Assembly: GCF_041737375.1 (NCBI RefSeq)
Contig: NZ_JBGSRV010000019.1
Span: 1 to 57,380, forward strand
Length of the DNA stretch: 57,380 bases
Direction: 5' to 3'
Source: Vampirovibrio sp041737375
Lineage (GTDB): Bacteria; Cyanobacteriota; Vampirovibrionia; Vampirovibrionales; Vampirovibrionaceae
The translations under genes and the position numbers were made by a program. A model generated the notes under the pieces. The model saw nothing but the letters and a program-made list of their open reading frames with translations. It was not told the DNA's origin and ran no database searches. The number at the start of each line of letters is the position of its first letter. Positions within the stretch are counted from its first letter, which is position 1. Below are positions 1 to 9,517 of the stretch, piece after piece.

Positions 1-160
1 CATTGAACGTTGCTTTGCCTGGCTGGGCAAATTTAGAAAGCTTGAAATCCGCTACGAGTATCACTGGCAGAACTGGGAAGCCTTCTGGCAGCTTGGCTGT
101 GCCATGCTCTGCCTTCAAAAAGTTACCGTATGAGTTCTAACTGTTATTCCAAATAGCCTC
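1..160 (+). mobile_element. Right end of an IS5-family insertion sequence
   Basis: The first 160 bases hold the 3' end of an IS5-family transposase gene followed by 27 bp and a terminal inverted repeat. Read inward from base 160, the end is GAGGCTATTTGGAATAA, which matches the left end at 57244 (GAGCCAATACGGTAACT) at most of the first 12 positions; both ends also share GTTAGAA further in. Sequence resumes at 161 inside an OLD-type nuclease gene. The interior of the element is not in the window. Confidence 0.85.
2..133 (+). pseudogene. IS5-family transposase, C-terminal 43 residues (cut by window edge)
   Basis: Frame 2 is open from the first base to TGA at 131-133. The peptide starts IERCFAWLGKFRKLEIRYEY, the conserved E-R-x-F-x-W-L-x-x-F-R-x-L block with the last catalytic glutamate of IS5-type DDE transposases. 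The N-terminal start of what is probably the same gene is at 57298. It is listed as partial because the middle lies outside the window; the element itself may be intact. Confidence 0.85.
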
Positions 161-187
161 ATATGCACCCGCTTTTATGATGGTAGC

Positions 188-1933
188 TTGTCTATGGAGT
201 ATACGCCTGAAATTCTGGATCCAATGGTTGGATCAATTGATTTGCAAAATGCTTTGTCTGAATTTGCAAAATCCGCCCGTCGCCTCACAACTGCGGATGG
301 TGATGAAACCAACGCTGTCGCGAAAAGAACAGCTCTTACAGCATGGGTTCAGCAGTCTTTAGATGCCTTAAAACATATTAATGACCTTCAAACCAAAACA
401 GGTATTGCAGCGATTAAAAAAATTCGTGATGAGGCAAATGCAAAATCCGATCCAGATACCGCTGATATTGTAGAGCAATTGTTAGAAACGGTTTCAGAGA
501 CTTTAAAATTGGCTGAGGACGAGCTAATTACCGATCAATTGTACGAGTTAATTGAACCGGAATTGCCTGTTTTAATTTATTTTGAAAATTATGGCATTCT
601 GGATAGTGCCGTATACTTACCGCACTTCTTAGATTTACTGTCTCGCTCCCCCCATGACCCAAAAGTGAGAACGGTGAATGCTATGTTTAAGCACGTGGGG
701 CTGACCGCAAAGGAAATTGCGGATCTTGGGACAGAGCAGGCGGCTAGCGCACGCCTGTCAGGTCAGACAGTAACATCGGAAATGATTGCAAGCGATCAGG
801 AACGTAAGGAACGCCGCGCAATCAAGTTGAATTCTGGCTCGCTTGATATTACTCAGCGGTTCAATGAATGGTATGGTCAACGCAGGCATCAAATCCGCTA
901 TGATGCCGATGGCGACTATTTTAGGATTTGGATTGCAGACGATAAGCGTCCTGGGGTGGAAATTGAACTTGAGTCCCGTAGTAAGGGCTTCCAATGGTTT
1001 TTCTCTTTTTATCTGGTGTTTTTGGTTGAATCTGAAGAGGGCCACTTACATTCTATCTTGTTGTTAGATGAACCTGGACTCAACTTACATCCAACAGCGC
1101 AGCAAGAGTTGATTTTTTTCTTTGAACGTCTCTCTGATACCAATCCATTGATTTATTCTACGCACTCTCCATTTTTAATTGATGGCGAGCATATTCACCG
1201 GGTGCGTCCGGTAACTGAGGACGAATCAGGGCATAGTCATATTAGCAATGAAAGTACCTGGCCCAAGGATAGGGAAACAATTTTCCCACTCCAGGCAGCT
1301 GCTGGTTATGCGATGGTGAAGGGGTTATTTCAACATAAGAAAAATGTGCTTGTTGAGGGTATGTCCGATTTTATGTACCTTATCAGCTTGAACATGATGT
1401 GTCATGCCGCCGGGCGGCGCGGTTTGCCAGATGATGTTTACATCACGCCATGTGGTGGAACGAAAAATGTAGGTAACATTGCATCACTTTTCTTAGGCCA
1501 AAATGTCCGTCCTATAGTTCTACTGGACGGTGACGAAGCTGGTAGAGCGCGTCGAAATGCGCTTTATAAAGAGCTGTATGCAGGACAAGAAAGTTCAATC
1601 CTAATGTTACCTGATGTTTTAGGAAAAGATGACTGTGAGATAGAGGATATTCTTGGCGAAGCGCTGATTTTGCAAGAGCTAAGTTCTCTTTTAGATAATA
1701 AAGTTACACTTAATAAAGATGATAGAACAAAGGGCAGTTTACCTGATCAGATCAAAGCTGCGTGTGAACGACACTCAATTGTTTTGCCTGATGGTTGGAA
1801 ACCTGAAGTTGCACGGCGTTTGTCCATTGCATGGTCTTTACAGACTCCCAAAGATTATCCAGAAGAGGTTTTAACCGTTGCGGAAAAACTTTTTGATGCC
1901 ATTAATCAACGGTTTGATAGTTCTACTGTATAG
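188..1933 (+). pseudogene. OLD-family ATPase/TOPRIM nuclease, C-terminal part, separated from its N-terminus by an IS
   Basis: The frame is open from 161, directly after the IS end; 188 is a TTG start within it. The visible protein has Walker B (LLLDEPGLNLHP, about residue 290), a switch histidine region (IYSTHSPFLI) and a TOPRIM domain (VLVEGMSDF near residue 390, then LLDGDEAGR), but no Walker A. The missing Walker A (VGRNESGKTT) is in the partial ORF at 56941-57243. Joining codon 57241-57243 to the codon at 161 or 164 keeps one frame and gives about 695 residues, normal for OLD nucleases. OLD proteins are ATP-dependent nucleases of phage defence. The gene is probably inactive, although the 188 start could give a fragment without ATPase function. 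Confidence 0.85.
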
Positions 1934-1983
1934 CAGTCTTTAAAAGGGTTGTATTTCTGGACGATTGATCCATAATTACAAGG

Positions 1984-3144
1984 ATGATTACTCGATTTCT
2001 TGAAGTGGAACTAAAAGAGCAATTGGCTCATTTCCCTGCTGTGGCTTTGCTTGGCCCCCGGCAGGTGGGTAAAACGACCTTGGCTCGGTACATAGGGGCT
2101 GGAGCAGACTATCTTGACCTGGAAAACCCGGCTGATTTGCAAAAGCTGGAAGATGCACGGGGATATTTGGTTTCTCGGCAAGGCAGGCTGGTAATCTTGG
2201 ATGAAATCCAGAGAAAGCCTGAACTATTTCAAGTTCTTCGTGGTCTGATTGATGAACGAATCTTGGCGGGTGAACCAGCAGGCCACTTTCTATTGCTGGG
2301 ATCTGCCTCTATCGACTTGTTGCGGCAATCCAGCGAGACATTGGCTGGACGCATCGCTTACCTAGAGCTGTATCCTATACAGATGCTTGAAGTTGGCCAA
2401 GCAGAAAATGAAACCCTTTGGGTGCGCGGTGGATTCCCACGAAGCTTACTGGCCAGTAGCGATGCTCAGAGCGTAAAATGGCGTGAAAATTTCATTTCCA
2501 CTTATCTGGAGCGAGATATACCGCAGCTTGGCCCTAGAATTCCAGCCGAAACCCTTCGTCGTTTCTGGACAATGCTAGCACATAGTCAAGGAACTCTCCT
2601 GAATGCTGCGCAACTGGCAAAAAGCTTGGCTGTAGACGGCAAGACGGTGGCCAAGTACCTGGATCTGATGGTGGACTTATTGATGGTGCGGCGATTACCG
2701 CCTCATCATGTCAATGTCAAAAAGCGGTTGGTTAAATCGCCTAAAATCTACGTTCGGGATAGTGGACTGTTGCATGCGTTGCTCCTAATTGACACTCAGG
2801 AACAACTTTTAGGGCATCCGATTGTTGGTATGAGCTGGGAAGGGCATGTGATTGAAACACTGCTCTGTTATGCTTCTAGTCGGTGTCAGGCCAGTTTTTA
2901 CCGGACAGCAACCGGTGTAGAAATTGATTTGGTACTAGAATTACCTGGAAATCAAACCTGGGCTATTGAGATCAAACGGGGCTATGCACCCAAGTTGGAA
3001 CACGGTTTTCATGTGGCGGTGGAAGATCTTCAGCCTCAAAAGAGTTTTGCGGTCTATTCTGGCCAGGAACGCTATCCTAAGGGAAGCGGAATAGAGGTGA
3101 TTTCACTGGCTGAACTTGCTCAGGAGATTGCAAATCTCTGCTGA
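1984..3144 (+). CDS. AAA ATPase with DUF4143 nuclease-like domain
   Basis: This 386-residue protein has Walker A GPRQVGKTT at residues 25-33 and Walker B LVILDEIQ around residue 70, then the sensor-like LLGSAS. The C-terminal DUF4143 region contains EIDLVLE...AIEIKRG (about 317-332), a PD-(D/E)xK-like arrangement. The family is common on plasmids and in variable regions, and its role is not settled. It starts 50 bp after the OLD gene on the same strand and may share its transcript. A paralogue is at 20870-22126, though the two are clearly divergent. Confidence 0.85.
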   Translation: MITRFLEVELKEQLAHFPAVALLGPRQVGKTTLARYIGAGADYLDLENPADLQKLEDARGYLVSRQGRLVILDEIQRKPELFQVLRGLIDERILAGEPAGHFLLLGSASIDLLRQSSETLAGRIAYLELYPIQMLEVGQAENETLWVRGGFPRSLLASSDAQSVKWRENFISTYLERDIPQLGPRIPAETLRRFWTMLAHSQGTLLNAAQLAKSLAVDGKTVAKYLDLMVDLLMVRRLPPHHVNVKKRLVKSPKIYVRDSGLLHALLLIDTQEQLLGHPIVGMSWEGHVIETLLCYASSRCQASFYRTATGVEIDLVLELPGNQTWAIEIKRGYAPKLEHGFHVAVEDLQPQKSFAVYSGQERYPKGSGIEVISLAELAQEIANLC

Positions 3145-3155
3145 AAAAATGCAGA

Positions 3156-3211
3156 CCCCTAATCTAACCGTTCCCAACCTTACGCGTTTGGGAGACAACG
3201 TTGGGGTTTTT
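3156..3211 (+). terminator. Rho-independent terminator after the OLD/DUF4143 genes
   Basis: Outer arms CCCC (3156-3159) and GGGG (3203-3206) enclose an inner TCCCAA/TTGGGA stem, and TTTTT follows at 3207-3211. It sits between a plus-strand gene ending at 3144 and a minus-strand gene ending at 3250, where a terminator is expected. Confidence 0.6.
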
Positions 3212-3249
3212 CAATGTTGTGGCACTGTTAAATTGCGGTTTCCTTTATT

Positions 3250-5487
3250 TCATCGCGTCAAACCTCTATTAGCTGCTTTCACCAATTGTTTGCTGAGTTC
3301 CTGGTTGGCTTCTCTCAAAGGCTGTTTTTGATTGCTCGTTAGCTGATCCGCCAGGAGTTTGGTTTCACTGGCCTTCAAACCACTTTGAATTTGGCTTAGA
3401 ACCTCATCTTTCCCTTTGGCCACACAAAGATCGTTCCAGTCGGTGCCACAAGCGCCTTTCTCAAACTGGGGAAGCAACACATTGCCTTTCACCAGTTGAG
3501 CCGCTTCCTGGGCCTTCTGGAGGCCAACGTTTTGCTCTTTGGGCTTGTGATGATCGTTATCGCCCGCTAGAAACAACATTTTTTCTGGGTGCTTGGCTTT
3601 AAGGGCTTGGGCGACCGGAGCCAGGTTCCCAGCATTGAAGGCCACGGCCACGGGCAGGCCTGAAACCTCATGGAGGGTAGACCCGGTGGCATAACCCTCA
3701 GTAATCAGGATTTTATCTGAGCCATTGAACTGGCCAAGGGTATGGAAACAGCCTTGCAGCTTCCCGCCAAAAGGAAAGCTTTTCTGCCCCTGTGCGTCAA
3801 TAGATTGAGCGCTCCACAAGACGCCCTCAGTATCTTGAACGGGAATTAGCATTTGACCCTGGCTACTCCAGTGGTGGCTTGTTCCGTCCGGCTTGGAAAG
3901 CGCCAGTGCCCCTTGCGTGTTCAAGCGTAGTCCATGGGCGGCCACCCCTTTGCTGCTCAAATAGGGATGTTGATCCGCTGGGTTTAGCGTATTCCATAGT
4001 TCACGCACCTGGTCTGCGGTTTGGGCTTGCCTACGGTTTGTCTCTAGCTCTCTTAGCGCTTGTTTTTGGGCCGCTTCGGCTGCGAGTCGGGCTTTGTCCG
4101 CCTCGGTAAGGGTCGTGACTGTATTCTCATATTTCCAATTGGTTTTCTGGCCGGTTTTATAATTCTGGATAAAGCCTGCTGGATAACCATCCAGAAATCC
4201 CGCATAGGCTCCGCTTTTTTGCTGCTGGGTATCCCCTTGCACTTTCACCCGGTATAGTTTGCCATTCATGATGGGGCCGCTATCCATAATCAATCCCGCC
4301 GCCTGTAAGGCATTGGCGAAGGCTTCTACCGGCTCTATCTGATCTGATTGATTTTGTTTGGGTTCAACTTGCCAACGACTCAGGGGTTCTAGATCAAGCC
4401 CCGAAGGTGCGTACCAACACTTGGCTTGCCGGTCATATTGAGCGCCATGCTTTTTGGCTTCCTCCTTTTCAGAATAGGGCACTGCTAGATAAACCCGTTC
4501 GGAGGCCATTGTTTGTGGGATTTTTGGCATGTCTATCGTTCCCCCTCTATTGACCGATTCATCCGGTCGGCCAGCCATTTCATGCGTCTGGCCTTGCTCC
4601 TGAGTGAACGACAGAACAAACCGTTGAATTTTCTCGGCGTCTGACGCTGCCCGGAAAATTTCATAGGGATCTTCTTCCAGGGCTTTGATCCAGGAGCCAA
4701 TGTAGGCCACATGTTGTGAGGGATCATGCCCAATACTCAAGCGGTCGCCCAGCATGAGGGAACTGATCTCAGCCCGGAGTTCTTCCTTGGCATAGCCATC
4801 AGAGCCAAACGGATGAACTAAATCCCGGTTTAATCGGGATTCATGCCCTGTCCAATGGCCCAATTCGTGCAAGGCGGTGGCATAAAAATTATCTGCCGTT
4901 GGGAATTGACCCCGTTCCGGCAATACAATCCGATCCGTTCTGGGTTGATAAAAGGCCCGGTTGCCAGCTTGGAACTGAATATCGGCCTCAGATTGCGACA
5001 AAATGCGTTCTGCCTGTTCATGCCGTTCCCAAGCGGGCAAGGCCGAACGGGTTTCAGGTTCTATGCCGCTCATTTGCGAAGCATTAAAGACAGTAGCGTT
5101 AAAGCAGCGAGGCACTTGCAGACGAACGGTTGCCAAAACAGGCTTGCCGTCCGGGTCTTTGAGTGGCTTCCCCTCCGCGTCGGTGGCGGGCACTTGTTTA
5201 TCCCATTGCCAATACTGGATGGTTGTGCCTTTTTCGCCTTTGTTAATCCGGGCATCGACTTGACTGGCCTGTTTGAAGGTCATCCATCTGGAATCCTGAT
5301 AGCCACGGTTGTCCGCTTGGCTCATCAGCCAGAGGGCATTCATTCCCTTGTAATCATTGCCGGTGGTGGGATTATAGGGCATGCTGCGCTGGCCGGGTTC
5401 CCAGGGTTTGATCCAGGGAGCGGTGCCGGTTTTAAGCTGCTCAATGATGCGACTGGCCACCTGATCCACGTATTCATGGTTATTCAT
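3250..5487 (-). CDS. TraC-like protein: ArdC/zincin domain, DUF5710-like segment and TOPRIM primase domain
   Basis: The start is set at the ATG at 5487, giving MNNHEYVDQ, because AAGGGGA lies just upstream and the N-terminus then fits ArdC; an in-frame extension to 5562 is unlikely. Domains in order: ArdC-type ssDNA-binding region (residues 1-130, with PWIKPWEPG), a zincin metallopeptidase motif ALHELGHWTG (HExxH, about residue 205), a short DUF5710-like segment (YLAVPYSEKEEAKKHGAQYD), and a TOPRIM module (LITEGYATGSTL ... LFLAGDND) in the last third. RP4 TraC has a similar ArdC-plus-TOPRIM make-up and is exported to the recipient, where it can prime DNA and counter restriction. The gene lies downstream of the trb operon on the same strand, coupled to the small gene at 5480-5704. 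Confidence 0.85.
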   Translation of the reverse strand: MNNHEYVDQVASRIIEQLKTGTAPWIKPWEPGQRSMPYNPTTGNDYKGMNALWLMSQADNRGYQDSRWMTFKQASQVDARINKGEKGTTIQYWQWDKQVPATDAEGKPLKDPDGKPVLATVRLQVPRCFNATVFNASQMSGIEPETRSALPAWERHEQAERILSQSEADIQFQAGNRAFYQPRTDRIVLPERGQFPTADNFYATALHELGHWTGHESRLNRDLVHPFGSDGYAKEELRAEISSLMLGDRLSIGHDPSQHVAYIGSWIKALEEDPYEIFRAASDAEKIQRFVLSFTQEQGQTHEMAGRPDESVNRGGTIDMPKIPQTMASERVYLAVPYSEKEEAKKHGAQYDRQAKCWYAPSGLDLEPLSRWQVEPKQNQSDQIEPVEAFANALQAAGLIMDSGPIMNGKLYRVKVQGDTQQQKSGAYAGFLDGYPAGFIQNYKTGQKTNWKYENTVTTLTEADKARLAAEAAQKQALRELETNRRQAQTADQVRELWNTLNPADQHPYLSSKGVAAHGLRLNTQGALALSKPDGTSHHWSSQGQMLIPVQDTEGVLWSAQSIDAQGQKSFPFGGKLQGCFHTLGQFNGSDKILITEGYATGSTLHEVSGLPVAVAFNAGNLAPVAQALKAKHPEKMLFLAGDNDHHKPKEQNVGLQKAQEAAQLVKGNVLLPQFEKGACGTDWNDLCVAKGKDEVLSQIQSGLKASETKLLADQLTSNQKQPLREANQELSKQLVKAANRGLTR

Positions 5488-5704
5488 GGCGTTCCCCTTG
5501 GGTTTGAATGCTATCAAAACTCGATTCCCAGGCATCTTCTGAGGAAAGAGCATCCTCAACAAAGGCTCCCATGGTTTCAGCCGTTTCCAAATCTACTTCC
5601 ACCATCACCCCAGGCTGGCCCCAATCCTCCAGGCTTTGGCTAATTACGGGCAATTGCTCCGGTTCTCTCAGATCCAGTTCTTTTTCTCGTCGGCTGTCCG
5701 TCAT
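5480..5704 (-). CDS. Small acidic protein coupled to the TraC-like gene
   Basis: This 74-residue protein is rich in Glu and Asp, has no membrane segment and is not a family I recognise. It is a likely real gene because a strong AAAGGAG ribosome binding site precedes the ATG at 5704, and its TAA overlaps the ATG of the next gene by 8 bp (ATGAATAA), the arrangement of translational coupling. An acidic protein encoded in front of an ArdC protein could be an accessory or DNA mimic, but nothing in the sequence shows this. Confidence 0.7.
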   Translation of the reverse strand: MTDSRREKELDLREPEQLPVISQSLEDWGQPGVMVEVDLETAETMGAFVEDALSSEDAWESSFDSIQTQGERHE

Positions 5705-5747
5705 GAAAATTGGCTCCTTTGCTGCGTTGTTTTGACCTGCGGGCCTG

Positions 5748-6377
5748 TTATTGCTCGGTTCCTTGGCCTGATGTCCAGATGGAATACACGGTTGAATCCG
5801 CCGTATAAATATCCGGTGGCCCTTTTAGGGGATCAACCGGAAGGGACGGCTTTTCGGATTTGGGTTTGGCTGCGGCTAGGATATGCGCTGGCCGTTGCGG
5901 GATTGAGGCCTGCACAGTCACTTGTAGTCCTTTTTTGCCATAGTATTTGGCCACATACCCGTTGTGAAAGCCCCGCTCGTAATTGCCGGTATTGTAGGCA
6001 GACAAAGCGGCGCGCAGAGCATCTTGTCCGTGTCCATACCGTTTGACCGCGCCCGCATAGCCTCGGCTCAAAATACGGCTTCCTGCGGCCAGGTTGTGGC
6101 AAGGTTCCAAGACTTGCTCCAACGTAAGCCCCAAGCCTTTGAGATTCTGGCTATTGATTTGCATCAGGCCCAAATCCACGCTGTAGCCTAAGCCGATATA
6201 GTAACGTGCCAATTGAGCGGCTTCAGTGGCGTTTTGGGGCCGGGGACGCTTTGCAATAGGGCCATTAATACCCAGCGCATAGGGATTGCCGCCCGATTCT
6301 ACCCGGATAATGGCGGCAATGGTTTCAGGTGCCACGGTAGGGGCGCAGTGGTGCATCAGTTCAAGAGAAGGCAGCAT
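5748..6377 (-). CDS. trbN: VirB1/TrbN-type lytic transglycosylase
   Basis: This 209-residue protein has a soluble transglycosylase fold: IIRVESGGNPYA near residue 23 carries the catalytic glutamate, followed by LGLMQINSQN and ALSAYNTGN, the usual SLT motifs. VirB1/TrbN proteins open the peptidoglycan so that the type IV secretion channel can cross the wall. No clear signal peptide is visible, so export may rely on an upstream start or another route. The gene starts 6 bp after the end of trbI and closes the trb operon. Its C-terminal tail contains ADSTVYS, which also occurs in TrbI. Confidence 0.88.
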   Translation of the reverse strand: MLPSLELMHHCAPTVAPETIAAIIRVESGGNPYALGINGPIAKRPRPQNATEAAQLARYYIGLGYSVDLGLMQINSQNLKGLGLTLEQVLEPCHNLAAGSRILSRGYAGAVKRYGHGQDALRAALSAYNTGNYERGFHNGYVAKYYGKKGLQVTVQASIPQRPAHILAAAKPKSEKPSLPVDPLKGPPDIYTADSTVYSIWTSGQGTEQ

Positions 6378-6383
6378 AGCGCG

Positions 6384-7721
6384 TTATCTCCGGGAGAGGG
6401 TTTGCAAGACGGTTCGCTGGTATGCGTTTGCGTTCCCCTCGCCCCAGGGCGGTAAGACCATATCTTTGCTGACCATCACATTAAAGCGATAGCCGGGGCG
6501 AATGGTAATGGTGGGGGCCATGTTGGCCCTGCCCTGATAGGTGGAGATTCCCAATTGATTGAGCTGCATACCCAAGGAACCCGCGATCATTTGCTGGCTA
6601 GAATAAGAATAGTCCCCTTGTTGCGCGCGGGGTTGGGAGAGCTGGACACCTGCGGTGATGGCCGATAAAAGCAGGGCCTGTTTAAAAATGGAGGCAGTAT
6701 GATTATTGGTTTTGTCTTTGAACCCGGCATAGCCGCTTTGATCTTGACCGGCCATTGTTTCCAGGTTTAAGGAAGAAGAATCGGGGTAAATAATTCGGTT
6801 CCAGGCAATCAAGACCCTTTTTTGTCCTTGATTCACGGCGTGATCGTAAGTGCCTACCAGTTTGGCCCCTTGAGGAACCAATAAATACCGTCCCGTGGCG
6901 GAATCGTAGACGTTTTGGCCGACTTGGGCCACAATCTGGCCGGGCAGTTCGCTGTTAATGCCACTGATCATAATGCTGGGAATCACGGTACCGGCTTTAA
7001 TTTCATAAGGTGAAATGGCAGGCATCCTGGTATGGGCCAGATAATTGGAACCTTCCAAGGTGCTTAGTCTGCCTTGAATGGTGTTGGGTGTTTCTATCCC
7101 ATCCAACGTTTGCTCATTGTTGGCTGGAATTGCACTGGCTGTCTGAGCATTCGTGCCGGATTTCAAGGGCAGGGCGGAATAAACGGTGGAATCGGCTTCC
7201 ATCGCTTTTTTGAGTTCCTCCCGTTGTTCTGCCCGACGTTGGTCCGCTTCCTGTTCCCGCTGCATCTCCATCTGGATTTGCGCCTGGCGTTCATAATCTA
7301 TGGGCGGCGGAGCATAAGCATTGGTAGGCGGTGGCATAGCGGCATTGGGATTCATGGTGCCATTGGCGGTAGAGGTACTGCCCGGCAGCAGGGAATCTTC
7401 TTGGGGCGGCAGGGTAAGCGCAGATTCTTTGACGAAAACCGTATCCGGGGCTTTGGCCATGACTTCAGATGCGGAACCCGCCGAAGGCACGTTGGGATTA
7501 TTTAGCATGGGGCTTTTGGCCATTGAGGGTTTGGGGATTAGATAGCAGCTCAAACCCAAGACAAGGGCAAACAGAAATACACCGCCAAAAGCCAATACGG
7601 GCCATTTCCGCAATTGTTCTCCCAAAGCAAACGAGGGATTGGCGTTCTCCGTAAATTCATCCGGCTCATTTCCAACTAAGTGGGGCGACTCTGGCGTGTC
7701 TCCCGGCTGATAGTCACTCAT
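6384..7721 (-). CDS. trbI: TrbI/VirB10 conjugative channel protein
   Basis: This is the inner-to-outer membrane scaffold of the type IV secretion system, 445 residues. One transmembrane helix lies at about 41-62 after a cytoplasmic N-terminus, then a proline-rich periplasmic stretch (PPPTNAYAPPP), a coiled Gln/Glu-rich segment, and the conserved C-terminal beta-barrel domain (TVIPSIMISGINSELPGQI, VPQGAKLVGTYD, GYRFNVMVSKDM). The ATG follows the trbH stop with no gap, and AAGGAG sits inside the end of trbH, so the two genes are coupled. Confidence 0.93.
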   Translation of the reverse strand: MSDYQPGDTPESPHLVGNEPDEFTENANPSFALGEQLRKWPVLAFGGVFLFALVLGLSCYLIPKPSMAKSPMLNNPNVPSAGSASEVMAKAPDTVFVKESALTLPPQEDSLLPGSTSTANGTMNPNAAMPPPTNAYAPPPIDYERQAQIQMEMQREQEADQRRAEQREELKKAMEADSTVYSALPLKSGTNAQTASAIPANNEQTLDGIETPNTIQGRLSTLEGSNYLAHTRMPAISPYEIKAGTVIPSIMISGINSELPGQIVAQVGQNVYDSATGRYLLVPQGAKLVGTYDHAVNQGQKRVLIAWNRIIYPDSSSLNLETMAGQDQSGYAGFKDKTNNHTASIFKQALLLSAITAGVQLSQPRAQQGDYSYSSQQMIAGSLGMQLNQLGISTYQGRANMAPTITIRPGYRFNVMVSKDMVLPPWGEGNANAYQRTVLQTLSRR

Positions 7722-8540
7722 TTATGGCGCTCCTTTGGATAGGCGGGTAAGCGGGGACGCGGCGGCCAACGCGCCGGTATACGTCCGCTCATACAACCGG
7801 GACAGTTCAGTATCATCAATGCGAACCCGGATTAAAACCCCTTGGTTTAATGGGGTCACTCGGTAACGAATTTGATGGGCATTGGCCACTAAAGAGTGTG
7901 GGCCAGCAATGGTATAGCCTGCTTGCTGTAAGGTGTGTTCCAAAGCGGCACTGAAGGAATTACCGGATTGGCTTTGGGGCGGCTGGGCGAAAGCAAGGCT
8001 GCGTTGCTGATTGGGCAAATGCCCTTGAATGAGCTGGGCCACCGCCTCAGCCAATTGAGTGGACTCCACGGCGGGGAAGGGATCAACCCAGGAGGAGCCA
8101 GAAGTGAGGACTTCAGGCCGTAGAGCTGGCAAAGCGCCTTTCGTTTCTGAAAATAAGGTTGCAACACGCTTCCAAAGCCCTTTACGCGATGTGAAATTGA
8201 CCTGCACGGAATGAGATGCTGGCTTAATTTGAACGGGTGTAAAGTTTTCTGGTGCTGATGGCGCTGGGTCAATAGGAGCGATGGGCAGGGTGGTTTGAAA
8301 GGTTGCCGGTGGGCTTTGTTGTTGCACAATACGGCCTGTTAGAGGTTGTTGTAGCCGAACAATACTTTCCAGCGGCTGTTTAGCGGGAATAAAGGAAAAG
8401 GGTGGTTGGGTTTTCTGAGCTGGTTTGCGGTGATTGCTGGTGTGGTGGGAAGACCTCCGTTTTGCAAGGGGCGTAGCGGCTTCACTGTTGAGTGTCATGA
8501 GCAAAGCCAGGCAAACGAAAGCAGTTAGAAGGCGGATCAT
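7722..8540 (-). CDS. trbH: TrbH-position periplasmic protein
   Basis: This 272-residue protein has an N-terminal signal peptide (LLTAFVCLALLMTLNSEAA), a long Pro/Ser/Gln-rich middle and a folded C-terminus. There the segment from about residue 175 (NSFSAALEHTLQQAGYTIAG ... YRVTPLNQGVLIRVRIDD) resembles TrbH or TcpQ/PilL-type secretin partners. It lies exactly between trbG and trbI, the trbH slot of Ti and IncP plasmids, and its start directly follows the trbG stop. I see no lipobox, so it may not be a lipoprotein. The name rests more on position than on sequence. Confidence 0.65.
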   Translation of the reverse strand: MIRLLTAFVCLALLMTLNSEAATPLAKRRSSHHTSNHRKPAQKTQPPFSFIPAKQPLESIVRLQQPLTGRIVQQQSPPATFQTTLPIAPIDPAPSAPENFTPVQIKPASHSVQVNFTSRKGLWKRVATLFSETKGALPALRPEVLTSGSSWVDPFPAVESTQLAEAVAQLIQGHLPNQQRSLAFAQPPQSQSGNSFSAALEHTLQQAGYTIAGPHSLVANAHQIRYRVTPLNQGVLIRVRIDDTELSRLYERTYTGALAAASPLTRLSKGAP

Positions 8541-9500
8541 TTAGCTGCCCTCCCGAACAATGTCCACGCGCTCTTGATTGCGGCCCACACCGCTAATCAG
8601 GGTGGCCCGTTGGATCACTTTGTCCACGATGAATTGATCCCCATCCATCCGGTAATTGACCAATTGCTCCGTTTTGCCTGGCCCCAGCAGCACCAGAACC
8701 GGAATCTCATCGTTTTTAGCGGCGGCGGGCAGTTGAATATAGGTTTTGGCCTGATCGGTATACACCCGTAAAGGACGCCAAACGGGCTTATCGCCTTTGA
8801 GATGGTAATTGAAATCCAATGCGCGGGTGCTGGTACTGGGGGCAAGATTGGCGGCATAAGTTGCCGATGGTCTGCTTGGATGGGCTTCAAAATAGGCTTG
8901 CCAGGATTTTTCGGCATCTTCGGGATAGACGAATGCCACTTTGGGCATCCAGGCGCGTTCCCGCTTGCTGAGCAATTGCAGGTTATAGGTGCGTTTATCG
9001 GTAATGGCAATCAAATTGCTGACGATACTGGTGGCTGAGGGCTTGATAATCAGGTGCGGGGTTTCTACATTGTCAGACAAGCTGCGGCCCACTTTGACTG
9101 ACCAGCGCACGGGATCGCCCACTTCCAACTGCTGAATGACCTCACCGGGTTGCAGCCGCACGTCACAGACATGCAGAGGGGCGCAAATCACAGAAGGCAG
9201 ATTGGCCCCAAAGGTAAAGGTGAACGACCCATCTTCACCCACCACAGGAACCATTTCCGGGCGGTTGGGAGCATCAGGCATTTGGGTAATGGGGGCAATG
9301 GATTCTGGCGTGGCTTGAAAGGCCGGTTGTGGTTTGGGTTGGTAGTTGAAATACGTTTTGGCCACTGGAATGGGTGCGTAAGAGCCAGGCATATAGCTGA
9401 CATTGCTATAATCAATGGCCGGAACTTGCTGGGCGTTAGCTTGCACAAAGCCGGATAAGGGCAGGATGGCCGCAAGTGCCATGAGATTTAATTTTTTCAT
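8541..9500 (-). CDS. trbG: TrbG/VirB9 outer-membrane complex protein
   Basis: This 319-residue protein begins with a signal peptide, MKKLNLMALAAILPLSGFVQ, with likely cleavage after ANA. VirB9 features follow: GDPVRWSVKVGRS, HLIIKPSATSIVSNLIAITD, RTYNLQLLS near the middle, and a C-terminal lobe (KPVWRPLRVYTDQAKTYIQL) that contacts VirB10 in the outer-membrane core complex. Its stop is directly followed by the trbH ATG. Confidence 0.92.
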   Translation of the reverse strand: MKKLNLMALAAILPLSGFVQANAQQVPAIDYSNVSYMPGSYAPIPVAKTYFNYQPKPQPAFQATPESIAPITQMPDAPNRPEMVPVVGEDGSFTFTFGANLPSVICAPLHVCDVRLQPGEVIQQLEVGDPVRWSVKVGRSLSDNVETPHLIIKPSATSIVSNLIAITDKRTYNLQLLSKRERAWMPKVAFVYPEDAEKSWQAYFEAHPSRPSATYAANLAPSTSTRALDFNYHLKGDKPVWRPLRVYTDQAKTYIQLPAAAKNDEIPVLVLLGPGKTEQLVNYRMDGDQFIVDKVIQRATLISGVGRNQERVDIVREGS

Positions 9501-9517
9501 GGGGTAAATCCTTTTGC

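Noticed and set aside
4843..5643. Plus-strand 266-codon ORF inside the TraC-like gene
   Set aside because: It is antisense to a clear ArdC/TOPRIM gene and its peptide is a low-complexity shadow.
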